A stretch of DNA of 64,000 nucleotides from Desarmillaria ectypa (taxonomy: Eukaryota > Basidiomycota > Agaricomycetes > Agaricales > Physalacriaceae). The translations under genes were made by a program, and so were the position numbers. Where the stretch lies: NCBI GenBank assembly GCA_030407005.1, contig JAUDYN010000006.1:496001-560000 (forward strand). The letters are read 5' to 3'. The notes below the pieces were generated by a model, which was not told the DNA's origin, ran no database searches, and saw nothing but the letters and a program-made list of their open reading frames with translations. Below, one piece after another: positions 61,701 to 64,000 of the stretch (position 1 is its first letter; every line of letters begins with the position of its first letter).

Positions 61701-63423
61701 GCATCATGATACCGGATAGGTTAATAAGAGGTAAGTGCCACGTCTAAGTTTACACAAGGAAGGTTTCTCTATCTTACGCCTTCCTGAAAGCAAGAAGTAA
61801 ATAGAAATAGGAGTCAAGCGCCGCAGCGCCGGCATACGACCACGGCGGAAGGGGTTGGAGTCATCAGGCGCAGTTCGTTCTTATCTCCAGCGGGAATTGT
61901 TATATGCTCCGCAATTCTCGCCATTGTGTTTCATGATTCTCTCATTTTATGACACCCATGCTCCTCCTCCATATTCCTATACTGAGGCGGTTCATGCTTA
62001 TTCTGCAGTAGTAAAACTCTACTCTCGCTCACAACGGCTGCCTACAAGACATGTTGCATTGGAGATGAGGAAATATTTCTCCCTGGTGTTGTTTCGGATG
62101 TGGCACGCCCGAGACTGCACATCATCTCTTCCTGTCTTGCCCCAAATTTGCTGTTCTTCATGAGTGTTATTCTCTTCGACTGCATGGTTGTCTTACGGAG
62201 TTCACTAATATGAATGAGTTGTGTTCTATCTCTTTTTCTCGTCTCCATCACCTCGCTGACGTCCTTTTCGATGATGCATCTGTATGGCCATTGGCGCAGT
62301 CGAGTTATTATGTCGTCCTGGTCTCCCGACTTGAGGTATTCACTTCTGTCCATGCCGCTTGGTCCCCGGCTGTACGAGAGCATTTCCTCTGTAGACTGGC
62401 GCAATTCTGGCATACAATGCTTATTCAACTGGCTGGGAATATTTGGGGCTATGCGCAGAATCATACAGCTCTGAACAGCAGCATGAGTGTCTCTCGTCCT
62501 TTACTTGAAATCACTCTGCCTGTTCATCGCAGCATTTGCAGTGGGACATTTTGACGCATCAACCAAACATCGACCACATCGACATCACCTTGACGACGCT
62601 TCACTGTACCATTCTAACGTCCGTAATTTTGTCTATGGCTATTTATATGCTTTTCATTTGTCTTATTGCATTGTATTTTATTTTATTTTACGAAGAGCTG
62701 GCGAGTTAGTGTACACGTACCTGGTTGAGTCGCTTATGTAATGTAGTCGGCCAATCGCAGCATTTTCCATTTGAAATTCACTTTTGCCCTTGACCCGGCT
62801 CTATCGGCCTGAGCATGGGGCCAGGGTTTCGTTTTTAAAGTTCGCCTGCACGTGAGCCTTGTTGCTTGGTACCCTCTTCGATTCGGTTAACCTGCCGAAG
62901 GTGATTGCCTTTGCACTTTTCTGAACCACTTTGAACCCTAGAACATCCAGGAATACAGAACGGTCGAGTTCTGGGTTACATGCAGATTCTGGCAACTTTG
63001 ATCCTTCTTTTCTTAACTCTAGGCCATAGTTATTGGGCTCTATTTGATTATGATATTACGCTGTGTTTAACCCTTCTCCGCATTGAAAGCGCCATACCAC
63101 GATACGAGATGGTATTGTACTTTCGGTGAGGTATTTTTACCCTTTTACCGTCTCTCATCAAGCTTCTCGCATGTATATAGCTCGGCGACCTTTGTCTTCC
63201 CCTTTTCTAATGGTATTACCATCCACGGTTGAAGTATTGCACAATTTGGGAGTTCATCTCCATATTTGGAGTATTCATGATAAGAACTTTCGTCCTGTTT
63301 CCCGGGAGCTATTTCATATTTCACGTCATCAGGTGGTTTATTTTCATCAAAAGTGCAACCCCAAGTACTGCGTCTTAGTAAGTTCACCGATCAGGCCCGC
63401 TCCAATCATTATCACGATTAGTG
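58740..63423. other. Gene-poor region
   Basis: 4.7 kb without a confident gene. Coding-like fragments: 59530-59661 plus (TSGFENSHKSAYVVTQSGTD, VYLVKVYPLSSPSPQTSGG, ending at a GTGAGT donor), 60012-60428 plus (HRWGRVFDWILSE, FTIEIGPQTDYICNIWFRFA) and 62210-62554 plus. None matches a family I know and they could not be joined. An AT-rich island separates the first two. Confidence 0.4.
59690..60015. other. AT-rich island
   Basis: Visibly richer in A and T than the surrounding sequence, with repeated AATATTT, ATTTTC and TTGAATTGAATTGA. No frame has recognisable content. It could be a relic of a mobile element, a degenerate organellar insertion, or simple AT-rich spacer. Confidence 0.4.
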
Positions 63424-64000
63424 ATGTCTCCATCCTGGCCATACAGTGGAAAGCTACGCAATGATTCCAGGATCAAAAAGGTTCCTTCGCACTATTCTCC
63501 GGCCCAAGTTTTTCAATGGCTGACTTGTGTTGGCTTTCCCGGTACATATTCTGAGATTGACATCTCCTCAGGAGCATTCCCGATAACGCTAGAAAATCTT
63601 CATATCCTCACGCGTCTTTCTACTGTCGCTTTTCCCGTGGAAAACACGGCTTTGCATTAGTCAGTCAAAATTTCCTTTGTTCATCGGTTCGCTCATGTTA
63701 ATGACATAAAAGTGGGACGGACCATATCATGGATATTTCTGCTGCCAGCATATTTCAACGATTAGTTGTAGAACGTAAAGGATCTTACTGTTTTGGCCTC
63801 AATGGGCTATTCCTAGAGATGCTCAAAGCCCTCGGATACAGGTATGAGATAGCCTTCATTGGTGTGCTATTATGCCAAATTTTATCACTATTTCTAGAGC
63901 ATATTCAGGCTCAGGGAAAATCAACGACTCCTTAGCGCCTCGCGAAGCTCCCGAGTACCTTTCGTTCATACACATGATGCTATTTGTGCAACCCATTGAT
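63424..64000 (+). CDS. Arylamine N-acetyltransferase (NAT), 3' end outside window
   Basis: Transfers acetyl from acetyl-CoA to arylamines and hydrazines. From ATG 63424 (MSPSWPYSGKLRN), the family N-terminal half is clear: SPAQVFQWLTCVGFPGTYSE, TLENLHILTRLSTVAFPVEN, then after an intron (63659-63712) YGTDHIMDISAASIFQRLVV and ERKGSYCFGLNGLFLEMLKA with the catalytic cysteine (GSYCFG). After a second intron (about 63842-63898) RAYSGSGKINDSLAPR and YLSFIHMMLFVQPID follow, containing the HMMLFV segment that carries the catalytic histidine. The Asp of the triad and the acyl-CoA region lie beyond base 64000. Fungal NATs often detoxify aromatic amines or malonylate them. Confidence 0.88.

Overview
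The window looks like chromosomal DNA of a filamentous basidiomycete, most likely an Agaricomycete. Nearly every gene is split by many short (about 45-65 nt) GT-AG introns, there are no operons or ribosome binding sites, and the proteins (Fus3/Kss1-type MAP kinase, Sec62, SYG1/XPR1 transporter, Vps16, LSm8, protoglobin, Mgr3-like TPR protein) are typical of fungi. All gene models below were spliced by hand from reading frames and splice sites, so outer ends are firmer than inner exon borders.

Layout. 1-2.9 kb: 3' part of a two-module amidohydrolase. 3.5-5.5 kb: a decayed or unrecognised locus. 6.2-9.7 kb: NAD-dependent epimerase and mitochondrial Mgr3-like TPR protein, both on the minus strand. 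12.2-13.7 kb: MAP kinase. 13.7-17.4 kb: gene-poor. 17.4-18.4 kb: SEC62. 19.05-20.13 kb: two tandem six-cysteine secreted miniproteins with matching exon structure. 20.1-25.4 kb: gene-poor. 25.4-30.7 kb: APH-like kinase, kelch protein, ferroportin-like carrier. 33.4-36.3 kb: protoglobin and a protein built of repeated R3H-like modules. 36.9-45.7 kb: SYG1/XPR1, VPS16, arrestin-like protein. 45.9-50.8 kb: unknown protein, MAT2B/RmlD-like reductase, sugar-phosphate transporter. 52.7-58.7 kb: LSM8, a small DUF6540-like protein, a frameshifted SDR pseudogene, an alpha/beta hydrolase. 58.7-63.4 kb: gene-poor with an AT-rich island. 63.4-64 kb: start of an arylamine N-acetyltransferase.

Functionally this is mostly a housekeeping neighbourhood (ER translocation, vacuolar fusion, U6 snRNA ring, mating/filamentation signalling, phosphate and iron transport) with accessory genes between. 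The most unusual content is the cystine-knot-like pair at 19-20 kb: six cysteines in the order C-C-CC-C-C, and four introns in equivalent places including an identical 7-nt microexon. Next come the R3H-like module array, and a fungal protoglobin preceded by four ATTGG (CCAAT) boxes and lying 2.7 kb from a ferroportin-like gene.
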